A stretch of DNA of 64,000 nt, from assembly GCA_937927335.1 (NCBI GenBank), contig CALBDU010000091.1, positions 1 to 64,000 of the forward strand, read 5' to 3'. The notes under the pieces are model-generated. The model did not search any database. It was given only the letters and a program-made list of their open reading frames with translations, and was not told where the DNA came from. Origin of the DNA: an uncultured Clostridium sp. (GTDB taxonomy: Bacteria > Bacillota > Clostridia > Clostridiales > Clostridiaceae). The position numbers were made by a program, and so were the translations under genes. The stretch's first letter is position 1, and each line of letters begins with the position of its first letter. Positions 8,513 to 15,831 of this stretch are shown here, piece by piece.

Positions 8513-9776
8513 CGTTGCTTAAGGGATTTGAAGAAACTGCTTTTCTAAGATTTTCATCGTCTACATGAGTATAGATCTGGGTGGTGGATATATTTTCATG
8601 GCCCAGAATAGCTTGTAGGCTTCTTATATCAACATTCCCGTATTTGTACATAAGAGTGGCGGCGGTATGTCTAAGCTTGTGAGGTGAGTATTTGTTACTG
8701 TCAAGACCGGCACCCTCAATATACTTTCCTATTATCATTTCTACTGTTCTTTTATTGATGCGGCACTTTCTACTGCTAATAAATAGAGCATCTCTGTACT
8801 GTGGGAGAATTTCCATTTTCCTTCTTTCTGGCATGTAATCTGAAATTGCGTTTATGCATGCTTTATTAAGGTAAACGGTACGTTCTTTATTTCCTTTTCC
8901 TATAATAGTCAAGACGTCACTTTTAATGCTGGAAATATTTATACTGCAAAGCTCTGATAATCTTAGTCCGCAGTTTAGAAACAGTGTTATAATACAAAAA
9001 TCTCTTTTATAATTTTTATCCGATTCAGTAACAGATTTTAAGAGGGTTTTACTCTCATCCAGTGTAAGGTAAACAGGGTGTCTTTTGCTTATTTTGGGTG
9101 ATTCCAGGTCTATGGTTGGATTTTCGCTTATAATCCTTGCCTTTGTATTAAGGTACTTAAAGAAGGATTTTAATGCAGCAACTTTTCTTGCCCTGGCATA
9201 GCTGCTGTTATTTCTTTTATTTTCCACATAAGAAAGAAATGCATAAAAATCAGTAAGTTTAACTTTTCTAATAAACTCATCCTCTATATCTCCAATATAA
9301 ATATTCTCAAGTGCTTCCTCTTTTTGCACCAACTTTTTATATTGTTTCATAAACCTGAAAAACATAATCAAGTCTACCTTATAGCCGTTAATAGTATTTG
9401 GCGATTTTCCTTTAATAACATCAAGGTAATTTAAGAAGTCATTTAATTGCTCCGGTAGTTCCACTTCGTTTATATTAATTTTTTCGGCTTTGACTTCTTT
9501 ATTTTCCTTACTAGTCTTCAGGCGTTGCAAACCAAGCTCCTTAAAAATCAACTGAATCTGTCTTGGGCTTACTCCGTATATCTCTGCAATTTTAGAAGTA
9601 GGGCATGCAGCCTTGTTAAAAATGTACATATACTCTATTGAATTATACCAGATCTTTTCCTTATGTTCCTTTTTCATATTTTCAATTTCTAACTTGTCAT
9701 CATTAGTAAGTTCAGTATTATTTAAAAATTCCATATCACTTCTATTGAAATTTACATCAGTATATCTATTTTTCAC
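8508..9776 (-). CDS. Tyrosine site-specific recombinase with N-terminal helix-turn-helix
   Basis: A 422-residue tyrosine recombinase with all catalytic residues: Arg272 (NCGLRLSEL), Lys294 (GKGNKER), His366 and Arg369 (HKLRHT), His393 (LGHEN) and Tyr402 (TQIYTHV). The core-binding SAM-like domain spans about 107-215. Unlike XerC/XerD (about 300 residues) it has an extra N-terminal region, with a helix-turn-helix at about 55-83 (TSKIAEIYGVSPRQIQLIF). It is a single gene in its own transcription unit, with no excisionase, phage or transposon genes around it. Start GTG lies behind GGTGGTGA. An inverted-repeat site lies just upstream of its promoter. It could be a Xer-like chromosome resolvase, or an integrase that became fixed in the chromosome. 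Confidence 0.85.
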   Translation of the reverse strand: MKNRYTDVNFNRSDMEFLNNTELTNDDKLEIENMKKEHKEKIWYNSIEYMYIFNKAACPTSKIAEIYGVSPRQIQLIFKELGLQRLKTSKENKEVKAEKININEVELPEQLNDFLNYLDVIKGKSPNTINGYKVDLIMFFRFMKQYKKLVQKEEALENIYIGDIEDEFIRKVKLTDFYAFLSYVENKRNNSSYARARKVAALKSFFKYLNTKARIISENPTIDLESPKISKRHPVYLTLDESKTLLKSVTESDKNYKRDFCIITLFLNCGLRLSELCSINISSIKSDVLTIIGKGNKERTVYLNKACINAISDYMPERRKMEILPQYRDALFISSRKCRINKRTVEMIIGKYIEGAGLDSNKYSPHKLRHTAATLMYKYGNVDIRSLQAILGHENISTTQIYTHVDDENLRKAVSSNPLSNE

Positions 9777-9796
9777 GTAATCACCACCATAACAAA

Positions 9797-9825
9797 ATTA
9801 TACCAAAATGACTTCGCGAATACAA
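9797..9825 (-). promoter_or_regulatory. Promoter of the tyrosine recombinase
   Basis: -35 TTGTAT (9820-9825) and -10 TATAAT (9797-9802) with a 17-bp spacer. The spacer contains the 8-bp palindrome TTCGCGAA, a possible operator. Confidence 0.75.
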
Positions 9826-9830
9826 GTTAT

Positions 9831-9854
9831 TTCGTTAAATGTATATTTAACGAA
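9831..9854. repeat. Perfect inverted repeat next to the recombinase promoter (candidate recombination site or operator)
   Basis: Ten-base arms TTCGTTAAAT and ATTTAACGAA flank GTAT. Read as a Xer-type site it gives 11-bp arms around a 6-bp centre TGTATA, the same centre as in the E. coli dif site. It ends 35 bp... upstream side: it begins 5 bp upstream of the recombinase -35 element. Its arms do not match the usual Firmicute dif sequence, so the role is inferred. Confidence 0.55.
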
Positions 9855-9873
9855 TATAAAATAAGCGAAAAGA

Positions 9874-9895
9874 GGGGCCCGAAAGCCCCATTTTT
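9874..9895. terminator. GC-rich hairpin, possible terminator
   Basis: The stem GGGGC/GCCCC with loop CCGAAA is followed on the plus strand by ATTTTT, and on the minus strand by TCTTTT. It could terminate transcription in either direction. It is unusual because no gene ends next to it. Confidence 0.4.
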
Positions 9896-9912
9896 CAAGG
9901 GTTCTCAATTTG

Positions 9913-9941
9913 TTAACGTAAAAGTTATGTTTTTACGTTAA
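9913..9941. repeat. Perfect 11-7-11 inverted repeat
   Basis: Arms TTAACGTAAAA and TTTTACGTTAA, spacer GTTATGT. It shares the hexamer TTAACG/CGTTAA with the inverted repeat at 9831-9854. Its right arm overlaps a possible rightward -35 element. It may be an operator or a recombinase-binding site. Confidence 0.6.
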
Positions 9942-9960
9942 AATTATGCATAAATATACT
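9932..9960 (+). promoter_or_regulatory. Possible orphan rightward promoter
   Basis: -35 TTTACG (9932-9937) and -10 TATACT (9955-9960) at 17-bp spacing, with no annotated gene downstream on the plus strand before purB, which is encoded on the other strand. It might drive a short RNA of about 130 nt ending at the hairpin 10074-10093. Confidence 0.35.
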
Positions 9961-9987
9961 ATTTTATGAAAATCACAGGTTGTTACT

Positions 9988-10011
9988 AAATTGGTGGATT
10001 ATTACCAATTT
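9988..10011. repeat. 8-8-8 inverted repeat, inner stem of a possible small RNA
   Basis: Arms AAATTGGT and ACCAATTT with an 8-nt spacer. An outer pairing GTTGTTAC (9980-9987) with GTAATAAC (10031-10038), one G-T wobble, would extend the stem on a rightward transcript. Confidence 0.4.
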
Positions 10012-10060
10012 GATTTAATTCCACAATATGGTAATAACTTTGTGCATAAAAAAATGTCGC

Positions 10061-10093
10061 AAAAAATAATAAAAAGACCTTTTTTAAGGTCTT
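10061..10093 (-). terminator. Second terminator downstream of purB
   Basis: Stem AAGACCTT/AAGGTCTT with a 4-nt loop. On the minus strand it is followed by a long T-rich tract (TTTTTATTATTTTTT). Confidence 0.65.
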
Positions 10094-10112
10094 GAAAATT
10101 TTAAAAATGAAA

Positions 10113-10146
10113 ATTTTAAATAAAACAGCCGCTTGAATCAAGCGGC
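10113..10146 (-). terminator. Terminator of purB
   Basis: A 9-bp stem GCCGCTTGA/TCAAGCGGC lies right after the purB stop codon and is followed on the minus strand by TGTTTTATTT. Confidence 0.75.
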
Positions 10147-10152
10147 GTTAAA

Positions 10153-11583
10153 TTATACGTTAATTTCTGCGTTTTCACCTAGAAGCTCTGCATTTGTTAA
10201 GAGCATTGGGTTAACCTCTGTATTTAGGAAATCCACAACCTGGCCTGGCGCTCTTCCGATATATTTTTGAGGATCGATGGAGTTTAAAATTTCCTCCTTA
10301 GTCATTTTGAAGAAATCATCATTTATAATTCTCTCGATAAGATCATTCTCCTTGCCTTCCTGCTTAACCATTCTGGCTGCTTCCATGGAATGGACCCTGA
10401 TCCTTTCGTGGAGCTCCTGTCTGTCTCCCCCTCTTTTTACAGCCTCCATAATTATGTTTTCTGTGGCCATAAATGGAAGCTCCTTTAATACATGGGCGCT
10501 TATTACCTTTTCGTATACCACCATATTACTGGACACATTCAGGTATAGGTTAAGCACACCGTCCAACGCAAGGAATGCCTCTGAAACAGCAATCCTTTTA
10601 TTTGCGGAATCGTCCAAAGTTCTTTCGAACCACTGGGTAGCAGCTGTTATTGCAGGGTTCAGGGAGTCTACTATAATATATCTTGCGAGAGCTCCCATTC
10701 TTTCGGATCTCATTGGATTTCTTTTGTAAGCCATTGCTGATGAACCTATCTGGCTCTTTTCAAAGGGTTCCTCCATTTCCTTCATGCTTTGGAGCAGTCT
10801 CATATCGTTGCTGAATTTATAAGCACTTTGGGCAATTTCAGAAAGTGTGTTAAGTACAATTGAATCCACTTTTCTGCTGTAGGTCTGACCTGTTACCATA
10901 TAGCTTGCTTTAAAGCCCATCCTGTTGGTAACCATTATATCCAGTCTTTTAACAAGCTCCTCATTGCCGTCAAAAAGCTCCATAAAGCTTGCCTGAGTTC
11001 CAGTGGTGCCTTTTACACCTCTAAGCTTTAAGTTTTCTATTACAAAATCAAGGTTTTCCAGGTCAATCATTAAGTCCTGAATCCAAAGAGTAGCTCTTTT
11101 TCCAACGGTAGTAAGCTGAGCAGGCTGATAGTGTGTAAAGCCTAAGCTTGGCATATCCTTATATTTAAGTGCAAACTTTGATAAGGAGTTAATTACGTTA
11201 ATAAGCTTTTTCCTTATTAATAGAAGCGCTTCCTTCATTATTATTATATCTGTATTGTCTCCAACATAGCAGCTGGTGGCACCCAGATGAATTATTCCCT
11301 TAGCCTTAGGACACTGAACACCATAGGCATATACGTGGCTCATAACGTCATGTCGTACTTCCTTTTCCCTTTGTTCGGCTATTTCATAATTAATATCATT
11401 CTGGAAAGCCTTAAGTTCATCCACCTGTTCTTGGCTTATATTAAGACCGAGCTCCTTTTCGCATTCTGCTAAAGCAACCCACAGCTTTCTCCAGGTTTTG
11501 AATTTCATTTCTTCTGAAAACAAATAAGACATTTCCTTGGATGAATATCTTGTGTTTAAAGGTGTGTTATATGTATTTCTCAC
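10153..11583 (-). CDS. purB: Adenylosuccinate lyase
   Basis: It catalyses two purine steps: SAICAR to AICAR plus fumarate, and adenylosuccinate to AMP plus fumarate. The fumarase/aspartase superfamily signature is seen as GSSAMAYKRNPMRSE, and the N-terminal part has HLGATSCYVGDN, typical of this enzyme. Its 476 residues are within the family range. The start is GTG, 9 nt after GGAGG. It is a monocistronic unit here: two terminators follow it and the ptsH terminator precedes it. A TATAAT at about 11638-11643 on the minus strand may be its -10, but no clear -35 was found. Confidence 0.95.
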   Translation of the reverse strand: MRNTYNTPLNTRYSSKEMSYLFSEEMKFKTWRKLWVALAECEKELGLNISQEQVDELKAFQNDINYEIAEQREKEVRHDVMSHVYAYGVQCPKAKGIIHLGATSCYVGDNTDIIIMKEALLLIRKKLINVINSLSKFALKYKDMPSLGFTHYQPAQLTTVGKRATLWIQDLMIDLENLDFVIENLKLRGVKGTTGTQASFMELFDGNEELVKRLDIMVTNRMGFKASYMVTGQTYSRKVDSIVLNTLSEIAQSAYKFSNDMRLLQSMKEMEEPFEKSQIGSSAMAYKRNPMRSERMGALARYIIVDSLNPAITAATQWFERTLDDSANKRIAVSEAFLALDGVLNLYLNVSSNMVVYEKVISAHVLKELPFMATENIIMEAVKRGGDRQELHERIRVHSMEAARMVKQEGKENDLIERIINDDFFKMTKEEILNSIDPQKYIGRAPGQVVDFLNTEVNPMLLTNAELLGENAEINV

Positions 11584-11685
11584 AAAAAATTACCTCCGTA
11601 CGTATATATAATCATATTTAACCAAATTCATTCATATTATATCATATAATTAGTAAAAATACATCTATAAATGTTCGTAAAATAT

Positions 11686-11710
11686 AAAAAAGGCTCTAAG
11701 AGCCTTTTTT
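11686..11710 (-). terminator. Terminator after ptsH
   Basis: An 11-bp stem AAAAAAGGCTC/GAGCCTTTTTT with loop TAA. It touches the ptsH stop codon and would also work in the other direction. Confidence 0.8.
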
Positions 11711-11969
11711 ATTCTGGTAAGGATTCAATAAGCTTTATTATTTCATCCATAGCATAAGCTTCGTCGTCTCCATTTATAGATAAGCTTACATTGGATCCTT
11801 TGGTTACTCCCAGGGAGAGGACACCAATAAGGCTCTTCACATTTGCCTTCTTGCCATTAAACTCTATGTATACATCAGATTTAAAGGAAGAAGCTTTTTT
11901 TACCAGCAGAGTAGCTGGTCTGGCGTGTAATCCGGTAGCACTCTTTACTATTATTTCTTTAGTTATCAT
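11709..11969 (-). CDS. ptsH: Phosphocarrier protein HPr
   Basis: HPr carries phosphate from enzyme I to the sugar-specific PTS components. In low-GC Gram-positives it also signals catabolite repression after phosphorylation at Ser46. Both sites are present at their canonical positions: His15 in TGLHARPA and Ser46 in ANVKSLIGVLSLG. His15 argues against Crh, which lacks it. The 86-residue gene lies 2 bp after aspB and ends the UbiA-GT39-aspB-ptsH operon. It is not next to ptsI, unlike in many Firmicutes. Confidence 0.93.
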   Translation of the reverse strand: MITKEIIVKSATGLHARPATLLVKKASSFKSDVYIEFNGKKANVKSLIGVLSLGVTKGSNVSLSINGDDEAYAMDEIIKLIESLPE

Positions 11970-11971
11970 TT

Positions 11972-13189
11972 CTATACACTCCCATCTTTTAAGTCTTTAT
12001 AGTATCTTTTAACATAACCTTCAATCCTGTCTAATCCATTCTCGATATTTTCCATGGAAGTAGCATAGGATAATCTTACAAAATCATCTACACCAAAGCC
12101 AATACCTGGGACTACAGCCACCTTGGCGTGCTTCAGCAGTGAATTTGAAAAGGATAGTGAATCTTTGATCAGTTCGCCCTCTACTTCTTTTCCAAACAGT
12201 CTGGAAATGTTCATCATTACGTAAAATGCGCCCATAGGCTCTACACAAGAAATCCCTTTTATTGAGTTAATTCGTTTTGTCATATAATCACGTCTCTTTT
12301 TAAACTCCTCAATCATAGCTGACTGGGCATCTGTAGGACCTGTAAGAGCTTCCAGTGAAGCATACTGTGCTATGGAGTTAGGATTAGAAGTAGTATGGCT
12401 CTGAAGGTTGGACATAAGCTTTATAATATCCTTATTTCCAGCAGCATAACCAATTCTCCAGCCTGTCATAGCAAAGGATTTTGAAACACCATTTATAATT
12501 ATTGTTCTGTTATATGCATCCTCTGAGAGAGTTGCTATGCTTATGTGCTTTTCATTGCCATAGATGAGCTTTTCATAAATTTCATCTGCAAGGATAAGGA
12601 TATCATGCTTCTTGGCGAAGTCTGCAATCATCTGCAGGTCTTCCAGGTTGTACACTGTACCTGTAGGATTATTTGGCGTATTTACAATTATCATTTTTGT
12701 TCTTTCTGTAACAGCAGCCTCAAGCTTGTCTATAGAAAGCTTAAAATTGTCCTTTTCATCGGTTTTAATAAAAACTGGAACACCATCAGCCAGCTGCACC
12801 AATTCAGGATAGCTTACCCAGTAAGGTATTTGTATAAGCACCTCATCCATTGGATTTAAAACAGCCTGAAAAAGGTTTGCAAGGCACTGCTTAGCCCCGG
12901 TGGATATAATGATCTGGGAATCAGTATATTTTAAATTATTTTCTTTCCAAAACTTATTTACTACTGCCTTTTTTAATTCAACAATACCAGAAGCAGGTGT
13001 ATATTTTGTATGACCGTCTCTAATTGCTTTTATAGCAGCCTCCTGGATATTTTCAGGGGTGTTGAAATCAGGCTCTCCAACTCCAAAGCCAATTACGTCA
13101 ATGCCCTGGGATTTCATTTCTTTAGCCTTGGCACTGATTGCCAGGGTTATTGAAGGCTGGATTGCGAGAGCTTTTTTTGAATATTTCAT
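11972..13189 (-). CDS. aspB: Pyridoxal-phosphate aminotransferase, aspartate aminotransferase type
   Basis: A class I aminotransferase of 405 residues. The PLP lysine is Lys237 in NGVSKSFAMTGWRIGY, and TPNNPTGT and ADEIYEKL are further family signatures. It probably interconverts aspartate and oxaloacetate with glutamate/2-oxoglutarate. The exact substrate cannot be fixed from sequence, since close relatives act on other amino acids. The start is ATG behind GGAGG, 1 bp after the glycosyltransferase stop, and the stop is 2 bp before ptsH. Confidence 0.88.
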   Translation of the reverse strand: MKYSKKALAIQPSITLAISAKAKEMKSQGIDVIGFGVGEPDFNTPENIQEAAIKAIRDGHTKYTPASGIVELKKAVVNKFWKENNLKYTDSQIIISTGAKQCLANLFQAVLNPMDEVLIQIPYWVSYPELVQLADGVPVFIKTDEKDNFKLSIDKLEAAVTERTKMIIVNTPNNPTGTVYNLEDLQMIADFAKKHDILILADEIYEKLIYGNEKHISIATLSEDAYNRTIIINGVSKSFAMTGWRIGYAAGNKDIIKLMSNLQSHTTSNPNSIAQYASLEALTGPTDAQSAMIEEFKKRRDYMTKRINSIKGISCVEPMGAFYVMMNISRLFGKEVEGELIKDSLSFSNSLLKHAKVAVVPGIGFGVDDFVRLSYATSMENIENGLDRIEGYVKRYYKDLKDGSV

Positions 13190-13190
13190 T

Positions 13191-14456
13191 TTATTTCCTC
13201 CATTCGATTAGAATTTTCGTATATATATAATTTATAAGTAAGCAGAAATAATAAATGAAGATAAAAATCATTGGGAAAGCATATCTGCCCTGACCTTCAG
13301 TTAAAAAGTACACTGAAGTAAACATATAGAATAAAACTGTAGTGTACAGATTAAACCTATTCAGCTTGTCTGTTCTTAAAGTAAATATGCTTTTTAGTAT
13401 TATAACACTATATAGCGCTAAACACAAAACTGCAGGCTTAAATATTATTTTTCTTATATTGTTTGTTAAATTATAAAACAGACTTTTTGCATTATCTGAA
13501 AAATCTGTGCCATTTAATGCATAACCTACATCATCCCCAGTAAAAAATGTATTATCCAGTCTTTTTATTCCTAGTTGAAGGAATTCCTTTGGGTGTGATT
13601 TTATCCACTGCTTTGCTGCTGCGCTAAGCATCTTATTTTTCTGGGTCATATTTGCATTTTTATATTCCTCAGTTTTTACAATGGAATTTTCAACATCATC
13701 GGCGGCCATCCATCTGCCGTATTTATTTTGAGAATTATTATTAATGTACATTACAATTCCACCATTGTTGGAGACGAAGGTGAATTGACCAATCATCTTT
13801 GTATTCCTATAAATCCATGGACTTATAACGATACAGCATAACAAAATAACTATCAATGAATTTTTTAGTGCATACAGCAGCCTTTTATCAATGAAAAAAT
13901 CTACAATAAATATAAGAAGGAAAAATACTATAAAAAAAGGCTTGATCATTGTATTTACTCCAGTTAACACACCTATCAGTACATATTTATACTTAAAGCT
14001 GCTAAAGTAAATTAGTGTGATAAGCAGAAGTATGCTGGTAAATAACAATTCATTTGCGACCATACTTGTATAAAAAATATTATTAGGAAAGAATACAAAC
14101 ATGGCAAAAAGAATTTTTTTGCCAGCGTCCTTTAAGTTTATTTTATGGAGAATTCCAAGGAATAAAATATTGTTTAATAAAGCAAGAATTATATTAAATA
14201 TTTTGGCTGCCATTAGACTGGCACCAAATATTTTGAATATCCCGCCAAGCACTATTGAATAGCCAACGGAGGTATAGGTGTTACCCCAGGGCAATCCGTT
14301 AGCTACGTTTAATGCTACATCATAATAATATTGGAAGTCTGAGAAAGGCCTGGTATCTGCTTCTATTATCCAAAGCAAAGTTAATATAAAGCCTGCCAAT
14401 ATAACAAATACGTAAAATTTATGTCTTTTTAAACTTTCAAAACTCAAAGCGTTCAC
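13191..14456 (-). CDS. Integral-membrane glycosyltransferase, GT39/GT-C-like
   Basis: A 421-residue protein with many hydrophobic segments (about nine to eleven) along its length and a large outside loop around residues 220-300. The first loop carries an acidic SDFQYYYDVALNVANG stretch, resembling the catalytic loop of GT-C enzymes (PMT/ArnT/GT39), which transfer a sugar from a polyprenyl-phosphate donor on the outer side of the membrane. The donor and acceptor are unknown. It sits 6 bp after a UbiA-family gene that could make such a donor, and 1 bp before aspB. It is not part of the usual conserved order between aspB and spoVS that I know. Confidence 0.7.
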   Translation of the reverse strand: MNALSFESLKRHKFYVFVILAGFILTLLWIIEADTRPFSDFQYYYDVALNVANGLPWGNTYTSVGYSIVLGGIFKIFGASLMAAKIFNIILALLNNILFLGILHKINLKDAGKKILFAMFVFFPNNIFYTSMVANELLFTSILLLITLIYFSSFKYKYVLIGVLTGVNTMIKPFFIVFFLLIFIVDFFIDKRLLYALKNSLIVILLCCIVISPWIYRNTKMIGQFTFVSNNGGIVMYINNNSQNKYGRWMAADDVENSIVKTEEYKNANMTQKNKMLSAAAKQWIKSHPKEFLQLGIKRLDNTFFTGDDVGYALNGTDFSDNAKSLFYNLTNNIRKIIFKPAVLCLALYSVIILKSIFTLRTDKLNRFNLYTTVLFYMFTSVYFLTEGQGRYAFPMIFIFIYYFCLLINYIYTKILIEWRK

Positions 14457-14462
14457 TCATTT

Positions 14463-15329
14463 CTATAATTTTAGATAGATAATTATAAGTACAGATAGTA
14501 TCCATAGCAATATGTTGATCAGGAAAGGCAGATCCTTAACAAAGACATCCTCAGGTTTGCTTCCTATATTTTTTTTATCCATAAGATATTCATATCTGAA
14601 AATTCCATATAGTACGAAAGGTATAGTAAACATCATTGTTCTGCTTTGGGAGGAACTAAAGGTATATAGACAGTATGCCATCAGAATGGAAGGGTTTACT
14701 ATTGTAAGCATTTTATCTATGAGATCGATGGAATACTCCTCCAAAATTTTTCTGTGAGATGTGCAATTATCCTGCAGCATTACAATTTCGCTCTTCCTTT
14801 TATTTAATGCAAGGAAGAGTGACAATAGTATTGTGCATAAAAAAAGCCAGGGGGATATTTCTACCTTAGTAGCCAGACTTCCACTGGCAACTCTTAGCAC
14901 AAAACCGAAGGTTATGATCATTGCATCAATTATCACTATATTCTTTAACTTAAAGGAATATAAGACATTAACAACAAAATATACTGTAAATATTATAAAT
15001 ATTCCAGGATTTATGTATAGCCATGACATTGCTCCTACAAAAGCTATTATTATTATATCTGATACCACAGCCGCCCTTTTTGATATTTTACCGCTAGGCA
15101 AAGGTCTGTGCTTTTTATCTGGGTGACACTTGTCCTTTTCGATGTCTACTATGTCGTTAAGTATGTACACTGATGAAGACGTAAGGCAGAATAGTATAAA
15201 GGTATATATGTTCACTTTCAGGATATCAATATTTAAAAAATTTCCTGAAAAAATAATTGCTGCAAAAACAAAAAAATTCTTTATCCATTGCTTAGGTCTC
15301 ATCAATTTAATCAGCGCTATAAAATCCAT
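14463..15329 (-). CDS. UbiA-family prenyltransferase, decaprenyl-phosphate phosphoribosyltransferase-like
   Basis: A 288-residue membrane protein with about eight to nine transmembrane segments. It opens with LMRPKQWIKNFFVFA and has the Mg-binding motif NDIVDIEKDKCHPDKKHRPLPSG. This sequence style matches the UbiA branch that transfers phosphoribose to polyprenyl phosphate (mycobacterial Rv3806c type) rather than the quinone or heme branches. The ATG at 15329 was chosen because ACGGAGG precedes it, whereas the ATG at 15344 lies upstream of that site. It heads a tight operon with the GT-C glycosyltransferase, aspB and ptsH. Confidence 0.75.
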   Translation of the reverse strand: MDFIALIKLMRPKQWIKNFFVFAAIIFSGNFLNIDILKVNIYTFILFCLTSSSVYILNDIVDIEKDKCHPDKKHRPLPSGKISKRAAVVSDIIIIAFVGAMSWLYINPGIFIIFTVYFVVNVLYSFKLKNIVIIDAMIITFGFVLRVASGSLATKVEISPWLFLCTILLSLFLALNKRKSEIVMLQDNCTSHRKILEEYSIDLIDKMLTIVNPSILMAYCLYTFSSSQSRTMMFTIPFVLYGIFRYEYLMDKKNIGSKPEDVFVKDLPFLINILLWILSVLIIIYLKL

Positions 15330-15383
15330 TTTTTCCTCCGTCATTTTAAATTACTCAACCTATAATGTAACATATTTTAGTAC

Positions 15384-15415
15384 AAAATTAAAGGACTTGA
15401 TATAAATTCAAGTCC
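15384..15415 (-). terminator. Terminator after spoVS
   Basis: Stem GGACTTGA/TCAAGTCC with a 7-nt loop, followed on the minus strand by TTTAATTTTG. Confidence 0.7.
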
Positions 15416-15433
15416 GGTTTATATAACCAATAT

Positions 15434-15694
15434 CTACCTTGGCTGGATAATCAGCTTTATAGCTGTTCTTTCTTCGCCATCAATCTCTATATCTGTGAAA
15501 GCAGGTATACAAACTAAGTCTATACCGCTGGGTGCAACAAATCCCCTTGCTATTGCTACAGCCTTCACAGCCTGGTTAAGAGCGCCTGCTCCGATGGCCT
15601 GAATTTCGGCAGCTCCTTTTTCTCTTAATACCCCTGCTAAAGCACCTGCTACTGAATTTGGACTTGATTTTGCTGAAACTTTTAATACTTCCAT
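15434..15694 (-). CDS. spoVS: Stage V sporulation protein S
   Basis: A small, extremely conserved Alba-like protein required for proper spore maturation in Bacillus. The sequence (VSAKSSPNSVAGALAGVL, QAIGAGALNQAVKAVAI, GFVAPSGIDLVCIPAF) is nearly the same as the Bacillus protein. From the ATG at 15694 the product has 86 residues, matching the usual length. A TTG two codons upstream is an alternative start. Its presence implies a sporulating lineage. It lies downstream of rny, from which a terminator separates it. Confidence 0.96.
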   Translation of the reverse strand: MEVLKVSAKSSPNSVAGALAGVLREKGAAEIQAIGAGALNQAVKAVAIARGFVAPSGIDLVCIPAFTDIEIDGEERTAIKLIIQPR

Positions 15695-15770
15695 ATTCAA
15701 TTTAACCCCCTAAATATTTAAAAAACTTTTAATATTGTAATCACTACTTTATAGTATTCTACGGAAAATT

Positions 15771-15816
15771 AAAAATTCCTTTTAAATTTTACATTAAATA
15801 CAAAATTTAAAAGGAA
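15771..15816 (-). terminator. Terminator after rny
   Basis: A perfect 15-bp inverted repeat (TTCCTTTTAAATTTT / AAAATTTAAAAGGAA) with an 11-nt loop, followed on the minus strand by TTTTTAATTTT. Confidence 0.7.
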
Positions 15817-15831
15817 CTAATTTTATGTTTA

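Larger units (their letters stand above)
9777..10152. other. 376-bp gene-poor intergenic region with three palindromes
   Basis: The longest non-coding stretch outside the intron. Reading from the recombinase it contains: the recombinase promoter (9797-9825); an inverted repeat (9831-9854); a GC-rich hairpin (9874-9895); a perfect 11-7-11 inverted repeat (9913-9941) overlapping a possible rightward promoter (9932-9960); a third inverted repeat (9988-10011); and two tandem purB terminators (10061-10093, 10113-10146). No convincing protein-coding frame is present. Confidence 0.7.

Noticed and set aside
9831..9854. Canonical Firmicute dif site
   Set aside because: The arms do not match the usual Firmicute dif arms; only the 11-6-11 layout and the central TGTATA are similar. 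It is listed as a candidate site, not as dif.
9960..10060. DnaA-box-like sequences (TGTGCATAA and similar) suggesting an origin
   Set aside because: Only single near-matches, no cluster, and no dnaA or dnaN nearby.
9991..10095. A 34-codon plus-strand frame (TTG start) ending in the purB terminator hairpin
   Set aside because: No good ribosome binding site, low-complexity AT-rich sequence, and overlap with two hairpins. It is likely a chance frame.
10095..10118. Repeated AAAATTTT motif as a regulatory site
   Set aside because: It is self-complementary AT-rich sequence between two terminators and is likely part of their T-rich tails.
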